In this document: positions 24,601 to 37,900 of the stretch, in pieces
Numbering within the stretch: the stretch's first letter is position 1
Layout: every line of letters begins with the position of its first letter
Assembly (NCBI RefSeq): GCF_029962835.1
Contig: NC_080578.1
Coordinates: 101,907,759-101,971,758, forward strand
Direction: 5' to 3'
DNA length: 64,000 nt
Source: Magnolia sinica
Lineage: Eukaryota; Streptophyta; Magnoliopsida; Magnoliales; Magnoliaceae
Notes under the pieces: generated by a model
Databases searched by the model: none
Seen by the model: the letters and a program-made list of their open reading frames with translations, nothing else
Told to the model about the DNA's origin: nothing
Position numbers and translations under genes: made by a program

Positions 24601-27600
24601 AAAACCAAGCACCATGTAGAGGAATTCTACTATATCGGGGTAGAAAATAACTTGAATAGTCTGATTCTAGAATCCCCTCAAATATTCTAGGTATCTTCTA
24701 GATAGACTTGAATACTCTATAAATATCACTCTACCGTATTCACTCCAATCAAGCAATATAGATCTTCACTTCCTCTTCTCAAATTCTCTTGTTTTTCTAC
24801 CAAAAGATTCTAATCCCTCCCTCCCTCCCTCTCTCTCACTCCCAGTTATAATTAATCATTCTTGTTGCCCATGATTACACAAAGCCACTTTCTACAGTTG
24901 AGTCTTAAGCCCTTCCTGGCTGATCTGGTTCTGATTGTTTGTTTGCTGTAATGGGAGTCCCTGATGACCCTCAGCACTTATTCAAAACCATTTCCATTTT
25001 GTCAAATTTCATTTGTTATTGTCGAACTTTCCACTTCTATATAATGATTTTCTCCCATCATATGATGATCATCATCATTATCATCTAAGCCTTATCCCAA
25101 TCAATGTTTTCAATAACAAATAGCGTGTAGCATAGCTTCCATCCCTCTGAAGCGTGAGGCATAAGCTACATAGCGTGTAGCATAAGCCACACACTACTTC
25201 TATATTTTTAATGAAGGTTGCGTTTGGTTCCACCAATTTCATGATATTCTGCACCAAATTAGATTGATTAATAATGAAATTAACAAAATTTCATGACATT
25301 TGGTGCAACCAAACACAACTAAAGTAATAAGAAAAGGTAATGATTAAGTATAAAGATAAACAAAGAGCAACGAAAGTGATTAATATTATTACTCAAATTA
25401 TTTTTACCAAAAGCATTGAAAAGATTATCTAATTTTTATTGAAAACAGAAAAATGTAACAAATCATTGAAAACATTGTTGTCATGGACTTTTAAAAAAAG
25501 TGTAGTAGTGAAAATTAACTTGTAATGTGAGCCACATAGCATGTAGTGTATGCAAATTATCATGTAGCCTAGGCTACATGCTACTTTGGCTATTTTCATA
25601 AACTACATAGCTTTAATGCTAAGCTACGCTACGTAGTGTAAGCTACACGCTACACAGCATAGCTATTTAAAACACTGATCCCAACTAACTGGGGTTGGCT
25701 ACATGAATTCTTCTCCCACCATCATCTGATGCTACAATGGAAATCATCATGGAAGATGCAGATTGTTTTTCTTCGTCAAGTCTAATACAGTTTCAGATGT
25801 CCCACATAAATTTAAGCATCTGATTTACAAATTAAGGAGACCCATTTCCCATTGTGAAGGCCCCACACTCCCACTGGTGATGCTGACAAACCTAGCAGGT
25901 CATCTGCATTCATAAATTCAAAATGATAATCCATTGAGCATCAACATACATCAAAAGAAAAGAAAAAACAGAAACAAATTCACTGCCAGTTGACATAGAC
26001 TTGCAATACACTTCAAATCTTATTATCAATGTCACTACAAGAAAGCTAACCCTGCAAAAGCATTGAACATGATAACTGTTGTTGTCAACTTGTCATTATC
26101 ACTATTGCCAAACAAATCAAGATGCATTAATCAACAGTTAATGCCTTCTTATTTCACTTGGACGCTATTACATCTAGAATTATGATCCATAATGAAATGC
26201 CCTTAAATGGTGATCTTCAAATGTAGTGATTTGATTAAATACTTCAAGATGGTCAAATGATCCAATACTAATTTGCTAAAAAAAAATAAAATCCATAGCC
26301 TTCGAATTTCTTGGGAATAGAAGTTGTATGTGGAGCACATTCAAGCAGCAGAGCTTTCAGACATGGAATTGGACTTTGGTCATAAACTGACAGTGTTATA
26401 CACGATCTCCAAAAGATTAATTTTTTTTAAGGTGCCCGATGTTTTTAATATTCAAATTCTTTTTTAATATACAATTTGAATAAGTCGGCAGCACTGGATG
26501 CTTGGAATGTTTGCTGGAAAATTGACCTAATGAAGTCAATTACAATAAAATCATATACTACCCATGTCCTGACTTCAAGCAACACAGTCACAGAAACCAT
26601 CCAAATGTTTAGATAACTGAAAATTTTATATTGTTGTTAACTCACGATCTGTTTGAAGAGTTCCGCAATGCTGCATTGATTTCAATCAGATTCACTTGCC
26701 CTTTTTTATTCCCATCCAACCAGAATGCTCCAGTTGGTAAATTCTTATCCTCAGTTGAGATGCGTATCTGAACCACATGAGTGGGTGCAATATATTTCAA
26801 CATCTCCACCAAAAGATCATATCCAACACCTTCAAAAGTATAAGCAGATGTTATAAGACTGTTTTAGTAGCAAGATTTTCATAATAATAAGGTAACTTCC
26901 TTTTTATGAAAAGCCAAAGCAAAGATTTCACATGTTCTATTATAAATTTCTTACGTGAAATGTAATTTGCAAAATCAAGCAAGCAAAAAACAACTGTCCC
27001 AGCTGAACAGACCTTTCACCCATCCGGCTGTATTAATAACCAGAGGCAACTGAGTTTTCTCAGGAAGTTCATGCTCATTAGACTGATAGAACTTCATACG
27101 GAAGTAATTGTAAAGGTGGAAGATATTGTTTAAGTAAGTTTCTGGATCCCTTTTTGAAGAAGTATCACCAAAGAAAAGACACCTAAAAGAAACAAAATAT
27201 TCAGCAGTTAGACAGGAAGATCTCCGACAGGTATGATCAAACTGAAAATTCAGGCATGAAGAATTGATTGCATCAAAATTGGAACAGTGATCGTCATTGT
27301 TGGTGTGACTGAACTGAAAACATTGAGGCATGAGGAATGGAATGCAATCTTTCCTGGAATCTAATCAAAAGTAATGATTCCATAAACTAGGATTGTCAAA
27401 CACATATGCAAAATTATCAACTAGAAAACCATGAATAGAAGTGGGATTAGCCACATACCTTGAACCATGCCAATCTAATAATGCATGGCACACCTCTAGG
27501 TGGCCGGGCTTGATGATGAATGGGCTCCAATCGTCACTCTCTCCAATTCTACCTCAAGTGTGTGCTAAGATGGGTAGCACCACACATTTTTTGGCTTGGA

Positions 27601-29231
27601 TGGAGAGAGCCAAGAGCCACTCTTATCTTATAGACTTGGATCCCTTATCCTATCATAGAAACCAAGTCTTACATGGACTCTTCTTCCTTGCACTTGCGCT
27701 AATATGAAGTTCCCTTTTATGATTGGGCCTTGAAACTAGAGCTAAGTTTTCTAAACAAAACCTAAGGCCAAAGTTGCCACATGCAAGTGTGCATGTGGGC
27801 CACCGTACGGAAGACATACTAACATTCTCCCGCTTAGACCACATGCAAAGCACCTTTTAAGGGGAAAAAAACTTATTTTTGTTAAAAAAATTATTAATTT
27901 TGAAAATGATTCTCATGGGGCTCAATACTCAAAGAAACCTTTATATGTGCACAATTTGAAAAAAAAAAAATCACAATCACAACTTCACTTTGCTAGTGGC
28001 CCACAAATCCTAATAAAATGAAACCACTAGTGTGAATCATGGCAGTTGTACATCAACATGGACATACCCCATTCCATGTATTACAACACTAAGAATCCCA
28101 TCCAACACAATAAGTAGGATCACACACTAATCATGCCTGATGACGCATAATGCCTGCTATAATGCCTTGTGAGAGGCTATTCCTATTATCTTTTATCCAT
28201 ATAAATCCAAGTGCGCACATATGGAAAATAAGAGGAAATAAAATCATCCATTAATGATATATCACAGTGTCTATAATGAAATTTAAAAAATAAAAAATAA
28301 AAAAATCTCATAAGGTCCATTTTCTTTACACGCTCGCTTTAGGACTTCGGCATTAATCCTCTTGTCAAGGGATCCGCAACCATGAGCTTTGTACTTATAT
28401 ATTCTTTACTTGATAATTCTTTACCTTCTCTTTAACAACATAGTGCTTGACCCCCAAATGCTTTGTATCACTTGAGTACGTGTTGTTCTTAGAGAAGAAA
28501 ACTATTGCAATGTTATTACAACAAACTCTCAACAGCTTGGTAATAGTGTCAACAACTCCAAGTCCTAAGATACAGTTCCGCAGCCACAATGCATGAATTT
28601 TGGCCTAGAAGCATGCCACGAACTCGGGCCCCATGGTGGAAGTAGCAGTAGTCGATTGTTCCATGTTCATCCATGAAATCGCTTCATTAGCTAGTAGGAA
28701 TACATATCTAGAGGTCAACTTCTTGCTATCTTGACATTCGGCAAAGTTCGAATCTGAATATCCGATCACCTTTGATTGATCAGTCCTTTTATGTAATCTT
28801 TCATTTCTTATAGGTATTGCATCACTTTCTTTGCAACCTTTGAATGATTCGTACCGAAATCAGTCTGATATCTTCCCAACATACCAACTGTGAAGCTAAT
28901 ATCAGGGCATGTATATGTCGAGATATACCCTAGACTAACAATTGTGGAAGCATATAGAATCTTTTCTATTCCTTGACATTGTAGGTCATTTTTAGGACAC
29001 TACCATAGACTAAACTTATCGCCTTTCACGATCAGCGCATCGATGGATAGACAATTTTGCATGTTGTACCTCAAGATCTATCACGCGATACCTCGATGTC
29101 AATCATGAAAGATGCTTCACTCGTTATCTTTTATTTCAAAGTTTTTAGCCAGGTACAACTCGATCTCATACAATAATGCCAAGTCACTATTCGCAAACAG
29201 AACATCATCCACATACATAATCCACATACAA

Positions 29232-29271
<40 letters not shown>

Positions 29272-32200
29272 GTTCTTGGCCATCTATCGAAAAATCTTTG
29301 ACCTTTAAATGTAGACTTCTTCCTCTAGATTTCCATTTAAGAACAGTGTTTTCAATCCATCTGATGTAGCTTGAGGTCAAAATTAGCCACAAATGACATG
29401 ACTATTCTAAGTGAATCCTTTTAACGACATGAGATAACATCTCTTTATAATCAATGCTTGGATGTTGTGCATAATCTTTTACTACTAGTCTAGCCTTGAA
29501 TTGTTCAATGTTGTCATTGGAAATTTGGAGTCATGTTTGGTGTTATAGGCCCATTTATAACCAATGAGCTTGTGATCCTTGGGCAACTTAATGAGGTCCC
29601 AAACCCCATTCTGGCTCATGGATTCCAATTCATCCTTCATGGCAACAATCCATTTTAAAAGAATCCTAGCATTCCATAACTGGTGAAAATATGACCAGAT
29701 CATTATTATTAATGCCAATGTCATCTTTCTATACATACACCACATAATTGTCTGGAATAGTAGGTCTCCTTACTCTTTGAGATCTTCTGGGAATTTCCAG
29801 TGGTGGTGTCTTCTCATTGGGTACATCAGTACCATTCGGGTGTGTGGGGGCTGGTTCTTGATGTTCCACTTTCATTATGATCAATGGGTTATAGAGCATC
29901 CCAATTATCCAAATTTGCAAATTGGGCTATTACTACTCGCATTTCCTCAAACACCACTTTGATGTCGTTCAACATTCCCACTGACATGCCTATCTTTCAG
30001 GAATATTACATTATTGGTCTCTACGATTCTTGTACTATGGTAAGGGCAATAAAAACCTATACCCTTTGGATCTTTATGGATACCCAATACAATATTCACT
30101 TATGGTTTTGAAATCCAATTTCCTTTCATATGGGTTGTAAGCTTTTGCTTCGATTGGGCATCAATAAACATATACATGTATTGGGAAAAGGAGTCAAAGC
30201 ACTCACAACTCATGAGGTAAGGGGAAAATGAAAAGAGGAGTACAGAGATGTAAGGACGTACATGGCCACTTTTAAACTAATATGGGGGAGTAGAAGATGC
30301 ACCATCATATGCGATGTTTGGACTGGCCCAACTAAACATATCATGATAAACTTTATCGTGTATTGTCACTTGGGAATGATGTTCCAAAAACAATTGATGC
30401 ATCCAAGGTAACAAAAGATGCAAAGTATATTTTCAGTCTTATAGATAAGATAGTAGATGAAGTTGGAGAGGAAAATGTCGTGAAAATTGTTACCGACTAT
30501 AAAGCAACATACAAATCAGTTGGAAAAAAAATTGATGGAAGTGAAAAATTTTATTCTGGTCACCATGTGTCACACACTGTATCGACCTTATAGTAGAAAA
30601 TACTGAAAAGAAGAAAAATGTCATAAAATTAGTTGAAAGGGTAAGGCAAGTCACGACATTCATCTACAATCATAACCAAGTAGTCCTCATAACGGGAAGT
30701 TCATGAAAGGGAAAGAGTTACTTATGCCTACAGCTACTCGATTTGCCACAAATGTTATTGCCCTTGAGAGTTTATTTTAACATAGGAGAAAGTTGAGGAA
30801 GATGTTTGCCTCAGGAATGACTCAGCACAACATGGGCAGAAGAAATTAGCAGCAATGATTGAGGTTGTGCATACCATAAGAACTAATAAATATTGGAAGA
30901 AAGCTCAAAACATCCTTAAGGTAATGTAACCATTGATGAGAGTCCTTTATCTTGTAGGATTCAACGAGATACTTACCATGAGCTTCCTTTATGAAGCCAT
31001 AGATAAAGCAAAGTTTGATACTCGTCATGATTGTGAGGACTATAAAAATTATTGCAAGAAGATCGACAAACATTGGACGAACCAGTTTCGCCACAACCTT
31101 TATACAACAAGTAATAATATTTTAGTGATGCACAATATCTGTTACTCTTACTCATTATGCATGTTCATTATGCACTTAATCTTACAATTATTATTAAGTT
31201 ATTTTTTAATGTAATTATTAAAGTTCTTTAGTGTTTTCAATTTTACAATTAATATTAAGTTATTTTTATGATTAATCATTAAAATTCTTTATTTCTATCA
31301 TTATTTTAATCGAGGTTATTATTTAAATCCAATATACCAATATGCTACATCATGTGTTGAGGATGGAGAGATTCATGTCAGGCTGAAAATTTTAATAAAG
31401 AGATTAGAGCTTGACGTAGATTTGTAGATAATGGTGTTAAACAAATTAAGTAAAAGTCTTTAATTATTGTTCATTACTTATTCATTGCATACATATTTTG
31501 TTATTTTTACACTTAAAATAATAAGAATATTTTAGCGTATTATCCACAATTGGAAATATATATGTAATATATTAGAAATATATGGATTACACATGCATAG
31601 CTTCTCCAATCCGCTTGCCCAAAGGGCAATCTTTCAAACATCTTCGAGTAAGAAACTGATGTTTTATTACTATTATGTAATTATCGAAATTGTTTTATTA
31701 GCGATGTAGAGTGGTGTATTCGACAACATTACTATCACATGCACCATATAAGTTTTTTTTATTATTTTTTTTTGTTTTACAGATGGTTGGTTGGTTTCAT
31801 TTTAGAGGAAGTGCAAATGCTCGAAACAATAGTAATAGAACTTTTGAGCCAAACAACTTCCTCTTGGTGCGAGAGGAAGTGTTGTTTTGCACTAATTCAT
31901 TCGAAGCAAAGGAATAGGTTGCAGGTCAGGATATTGGATTGGTTTGTCTATATGTACTATACCATGAAGCTGAGATTACGGAATGCAAAGCGTGTGACAA
32001 CTTTAATTGAAGAAGATGATTTTTGTCCAATAAACTTGTACACCATCTATGATGAATTGGGCCCACTTCTATCTTGGTTGGAGCAAAGGGAGAAACAGGT
32101 AGAAAATGATAATGAGAAAATCAAGTTGCATGACCCATCGTTACACGCGAGTCAACAAGAGAGTCGTGCAGCTATTTTGGAGGGGAGGACTACAAAATAT

Positions 32201-32518
32201 TTGAGACAAGAAAAGAGTAACAGCGAAACCGAGACATGATGATGATACCCCTATTAGTCCTGCTTATGGTGTGAGCACACGGAGATACAACTGTCTACAG
32301 AGTTCAATGCCGATGAGCATTGAAAGAGTAGAGGAGGTTGGACTTATGAGTGTACTGATTCACAATACAACTAGCTAGGGGAGGCGCATCATGGGAAGGC
32401 CGACATCATTGGCACCGGAGGAGATGGGGCACTACTAAGACATCATACAACTTATAGACATGGATATGACCATGGACAGTATAGGGAGTTCCCTAGGGGA
32501 CTTAGTTGTTGGAATAGT

Positions 32519-32602
<84 letters not shown>

Positions 32603-34875
32603 GAGTCATTTGTTGTCGTAGTCCCACTTTCAGCAATACCAGTACGGATACAGGTATTGTGTTATTATTATGGGTCTACGTCTAGATTGGTGGTTGTTCT
32701 TATTCGGAATCGACATAGAAATGCCTAGTGGTAGTGATGATTGTGATTAATCATCCTTGAGTTTCATTGATATGGTCTTTCCCTCAGCTTATTATGGACA
32801 TGTGACACCCATTACACATTTACAATCGAATGATGACGATATGGAAGGTAAGCAGCCACAAGCCACACGATTTTCTTTTTAGTGGTGATGATATTGGTGA
32901 GTAATGTTTTTATATTTATATTTGTTCATTAGGCTTTGGCATTACTTTATCACTTATAACCAATGTTTTAAATATCGATGATATTAGCAAGATGTATCCC
33001 ACGATATATCTTGTATCCCACCTGTGCGATGCGAAACGCACAAGTAGTGCTGATATCTCCCACCTATTCGATCCAGTGAGCATTTTCGATTTTCGATCCA
33101 TGTTTTTCTTGTAAATCACATTAAACCAGTGTCAAATGGTTACAAATCTATGATTCTTCATGTTTTCCATGAAAAATCATGGATTTGGAACTTCGATTTC
33201 GAGATTTGGGGGAGATGGGTCAAGTTGCAGAAAATTGAGAAAAAACAAAATTTCTTAATTTCTCGCAAATCAGTTGCAATCTTTGTATCCAAACACAAAA
33301 TTAAACATATATGTAACCTAATCCAATGATTCTACTTTTGCTTTTAAATGTATTACTTGTGTTTCCATACATGTCTTCTTACGTTTATAAATTATATCAA
33401 TAGACTTTGAATATACTTGCATCAGTTCAGTTGTAAAGTGCATATATTAGGACCCCATACAAAGGAGACCCTATTATGTGCACTTCTTTTTTTTTTTGTT
33501 ATGTTTTGATTTCTAAGTGTGTATTGATGTCTTTTTTAACAATCCCTAAAGTTTCTTTGAAAAATTTGACTAATTTCCCAATGTTCCCAAGTTTCCCAAT
33601 AACAACGATACATTACACGATACAACCGATATATCCCATTCGATAACCGATATATATCCGTATCCTAAGGGTACGATATATTATGCGATAACGAACTTTA
33701 AAACATTGCTTATAACTTATAAATTCACTTCATACTTCATATATTGACATCTTATTGACCTACGCTAGTATACAATTATCGTTGTTTATGGTAAGATGAT
33801 TAATAAATATAAATATATAATTGTTTCATAATTAGATTCATGCTAATATAATCTTATTTTTATTAAATTATTGATATTAAGTATTTAGAAAATTAAAGAT
33901 AGGAATTTTGTAGTCAATTAAGCTTATCAGGTTAATAAAATTATAAAGCAGTCCAAGACAATATTTTTACCAAAGAATGGCCTGTTGCACAAACATAAAC
34001 ATGTTTAAAACTAGAAAAGAATACATATTTGGAGGTCCACTAATGCAAGGGCATTTTCACACCGAGCTTGAGTGGGGTGGCTTATGAGATGCAGGGGCAC
34101 ACTCGGGGTAGGTGGCCCATGTGAGGCAGGTGGCTCATGTGAGGCAAAACCAATGTGATGTGGGGCCCACGAGAGGGGTTCGGCTGAGGACCTAACACAT
34201 GAGATGTGGGGCTTGAGCTATGAGATAAAGGGATTGATTCACCATACTCTATCAGTTTCGAACTTTTAAAACAAGTGGTTAGTTGTCTTGGATTAAAGTG
34301 GTATCAAAGCGGGAGCTCTCGTGTTCGAGACTCCTCATCGGGGGTGATTAATGCAGGGGCATTTTCACCCCGAGCTCAAGTGGGGTGGCAGGTGAAATGC
34401 AGGGGCACACTTGGGGTGGGCGGCCCATGTGAGGCAGGTGGCTCGTGTTAGGCGGGCCACACCCATGTGAGGTAGGTGGCTCATGTGAGGTGGAACCCGG
34501 CGGCCTATGTGAGGCAGGTGGCTCGTGTGAGACGGAACCATGTGATGTGGGGCCCATGATGGGAGTTCATCCAAAGACCTAACCCATGGGATGTAGGGCC
34601 TGGGCTATGACATAAAGGGATTGATTCGCCATGCTCTATCAATTCAAGCTTTTAGAGCAAGTGGTTAGTTGTCCAGCATTATCCACACTATATATTTTGT
34701 GCTCATAAAGAGTGTTGCTACATCCACAATTATCCCCATTGCTTGTGTTAATGATATTGTTATCACTAGTGATAGTGATGTGGAGATACTAATTGCTAAA
34801 CCATACTTGGTCAATAAATAGATATTAAGGACTCGAGTTTGTTGCAATATTTTCTTGTCATTGAAGTGGTTTGAC

Positions 34876-34923
<48 letters not shown>

Positions 34924-37900
34924 ATCTCTCATTAGAAATATGTCATTGATCTCCTTACAAAAACAAGAATGTTGGATGCCCATCCACATAGGCTCCTATA
35001 GAGGTAAATCATCACCTCCAAAATATGGAGTTAGAGGCTCTTAGCAGTCCAGGGATGTGTCCTGTCTATTAATGGCAACTTGTCTGAACACACCTATTAT
35101 TCATTATTTGAGTGTTTTTTTTTTTTTTTTTGTTTTTTTTTTGAAAGGCAACGAAAATTTCATTAAAAGAAAAGGAAGGATACAGACCGCTGAGATAGCG
35201 AACTGAGAGCTCCCTGAAGCAGAAAAAAACATAAACAAGAAAAAAAAAAACAAAAAAACAAAAAAGGGGGCAAAAAAGGCCCAGCCAAGACACAACAAAA
35301 CAATCCACGGAAACAGCTACACCCTGCCAATATGAGTGCTGACGAGAAGAGGAATGTGGCTGATGTTTGTAGAGTGACAAGCCCATTCAGAGAGGAAATG
35401 TTAAATTTTGTTTATGACATGGATGACGGAATGGGACTCGTCTCTGAAGCAGCGCCAGTTTCTTTCTTCCCAGATGGCCCACCAAGCAGCCAGGAGAGAG
35501 ATTCGCCACACCGTAGCTCTGTTCTTATCCAGGGGGGCTCCATGCCATGCCGCGAAGACAGAATTAGTAGATTTAGGAAAAGACCAGGAAATGTTGAAGT
35601 TTGAGAGTATAGTTGACCAAACTGAATTGAAATAAGGACAATGAACGAACAGATGGTCCGTCGTTTCTTCGTTTGATAGGCAGTAAATGCAAACGTTCGA
35701 TAGAATCATCTCTCTTTTCCTCAGATTATCAATATTGAGCACTTTTCTCTTTCCAACCAACCATCCAAAGACAACGATTTTTGGAGGGACCTTGTATTTC
35801 CAGATCTTCGCAGTAAGCGTCACTTTTGAAGATTCAAGTCTTCTGATCCAGAAAACGGTATAAAGATTTAACCGAGAACATGCCCTTACTGTGAAGGGGG
35901 CACACAAGCTTATCAAGCTGATCCGGATGAGGATGGCAGTTTCCTATCCGCTGATGAAGCTTCGCATAAGACTCTACTTCCCAATCATGGAGATTTCTTC
36001 TACAGGGGGAACCCAGACCATGGCGTTTCCTTGAATAGAATAACAATCTGCCACTGTTATAGAGGGATTTGGGGCTAACCTGTAAAATTCTGGAAATTCC
36101 TCTTTTAGCGCCTGGAAGCCCACCCAAATGTCATCCCAAAACCGAATTTTGTCCCCTTCCCTCATGGAGAAACGCATTGAGTTTGAACCTCTCTATGATA
36201 AGATATGATTCCTCTCCAAACAGCAGAAACACTACTCTTAGACACCCCCTTTGTCCACCAACCTTGAGCCGATTTCCCGTATTTACACTTGATCAACCTA
36301 TTCCATAGGGTACCTTCTTCTGCTCCAAGTCTCCACCACCATTTTCCTAGGAGGGCACGATTCATAGCTTTGAGATTTCTGATTCCAGCTCCTCCATCTT
36401 GATAGTGTTTGCGAACATTAGACCAAGCAACCAAATGAAATTTTTTTCGATCCTCACATCCGTGCCACAAAAAGTCCCGTCTGAGCTTCTCTAGGGTACG
36501 TAAAATCTTTGTGGGGCATTTAAAAAGGGACATGAAATACAAGGGGAGATTTGAGAGCGCCGCTTTTATCAATGTGAGCCGGCCCCCTAGCGAGAGATAT
36601 CTACATTTCCACCTCATGAGGTAGTGCTGAAAGCGATCAATGATTTTGTCCCAAAATACCATCGGGGGCTTGCCAATACAAAGGGGGAGGCCGACAAAAT
36701 TTGTAGGGAGACTGTCAGGGGTACAACCAAAAAAATCAGCAAAACGGCGAGTGTCGGAGTCGCTAATATTAACACCTATCAACTTCGACTTGCTAAGATT
36801 AACTTTCAAACCTGAAATTGCCTCAAAATAGCGGATAACTATGCGAAGATTGCCCACTTTATCCCAGTCGACTTTGCAAAACAGGAGCGTATCGTCGGCA
36901 TACTGAAAGATGGGATGTTCCATATCTTTTATCTGAAAACCTCCAATAATACCTTCCGCCTGGCCGTTTCTTAGCATACGCGATAGAGCCTCGACCACAA
37001 TAAGAAAAAGGAACGGAGATAGCGGATCTCCCTGACGAAGGCCTCTAGAACTTTTGAAGTAGCCTTTTGGGGATCCGTTGATGAGGACCGAAGACATAGC
37101 TGATCTGACACAAGCCTTAATCCAGTTTAACCATCTGTCACCGAAACCCATCTGTTTTAACAAGTATAGGAGGAAATTCCAATCAACATGATCGTAGGCC
37201 TTCTCAAGATCGAGTTTGCATAAGATTCCTCTTGACCCGGATATATGGCTGGAGTGCAGACATTCGGCAGCCATGAGGGCACTATCGATGATTTGTCTAG
37301 CCTGGATGAAGGCACTTTGGTGGTGGGAGATGATCTTGTCCATAACTCTTTGAAGGCGGTTGGCGAGGATTTTTGCGAGAATTTTGTATGGACTCCTGAG
37401 AAGACTGATAGGCCTAAAATTATGGAGAGAGTCTGCCCCCTGCACCTTCGAGATGAGGACTATGAAAGTTGGCCCAAGCGTATCTGACAATTGGCCCCTT
37501 TCGTAGAATTCATTCACGAAATCAAGGATGTCCCCCTGCAACAGCTCCCAGAAATGCTGGAAAACTAAGATAGGAAATCCATCTGGGCCCAGGGCTTTGT
37601 CCCCTGCCGGCAACTGAATAGCGAGTTTGACCTCGTCAGGGGAGAAGCCAGCTTCTAGGGAGGCAGTGTCCAACTCAGAAATCCGATCCATAGGCAGAAA
37701 ATTGAGGGTAGGCCTGTGATGGGTATCTAACTTGAGAAGATTGGAGACAAAAGAGACGGCCTCATCAGAAATCATATGTTGTCTTTTGTGCGCTCCCCGT
37801 TTATCGAAAGACAGTTTATCTTATTAACACTTGCCCGAGCACTCGCAATAGCATGAAAATAGCGAGTGTTTTTATCGCCTTCCTTTATTCATTATTTGAG

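Larger units (their letters stand above)
25063..25735 (-). mobile_element. RTE LINE 3' terminus split by a hAT MITE
   Basis: The sequence 'catcatcattatcatctaag' + 'ccttatcccaat' before 25102 and 'actaactggggttggctaca' after 25685 join into the RTE 3' end, with a GAT-type tail on the sense strand like that at 46870-46910. Only this terminal piece is present. Confidence 0.65.
30200..34035 (+). mobile_element. Degraded hAT transposon with DUF659-type transposase, copy 1
   Basis: The plus strand encodes the DUF659 core of plant hAT-like transposases: [17 protein letters not shown]-like sequence at 30310-30360, then [19 protein letters not shown] and [17 protein letters not shown] (30390-30530). 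Further pieces lie at 30930-31110 ([18 protein letters not shown]) and 31711-32240. The gene is broken by several stops and frame changes. The remainder to about 34035 aligns with the minus-strand copy at 38302-43490, excluding the MITE at 32961-33708. Its original termini are lost. Confidence 0.75.

Noticed and set aside
34348-34574. Two overlapping minus-strand frames rich in His, Pro and Ser
   Set aside because: They are readings of the reiterated GTGAGG-type unit in the TRIM LTR, not genes.
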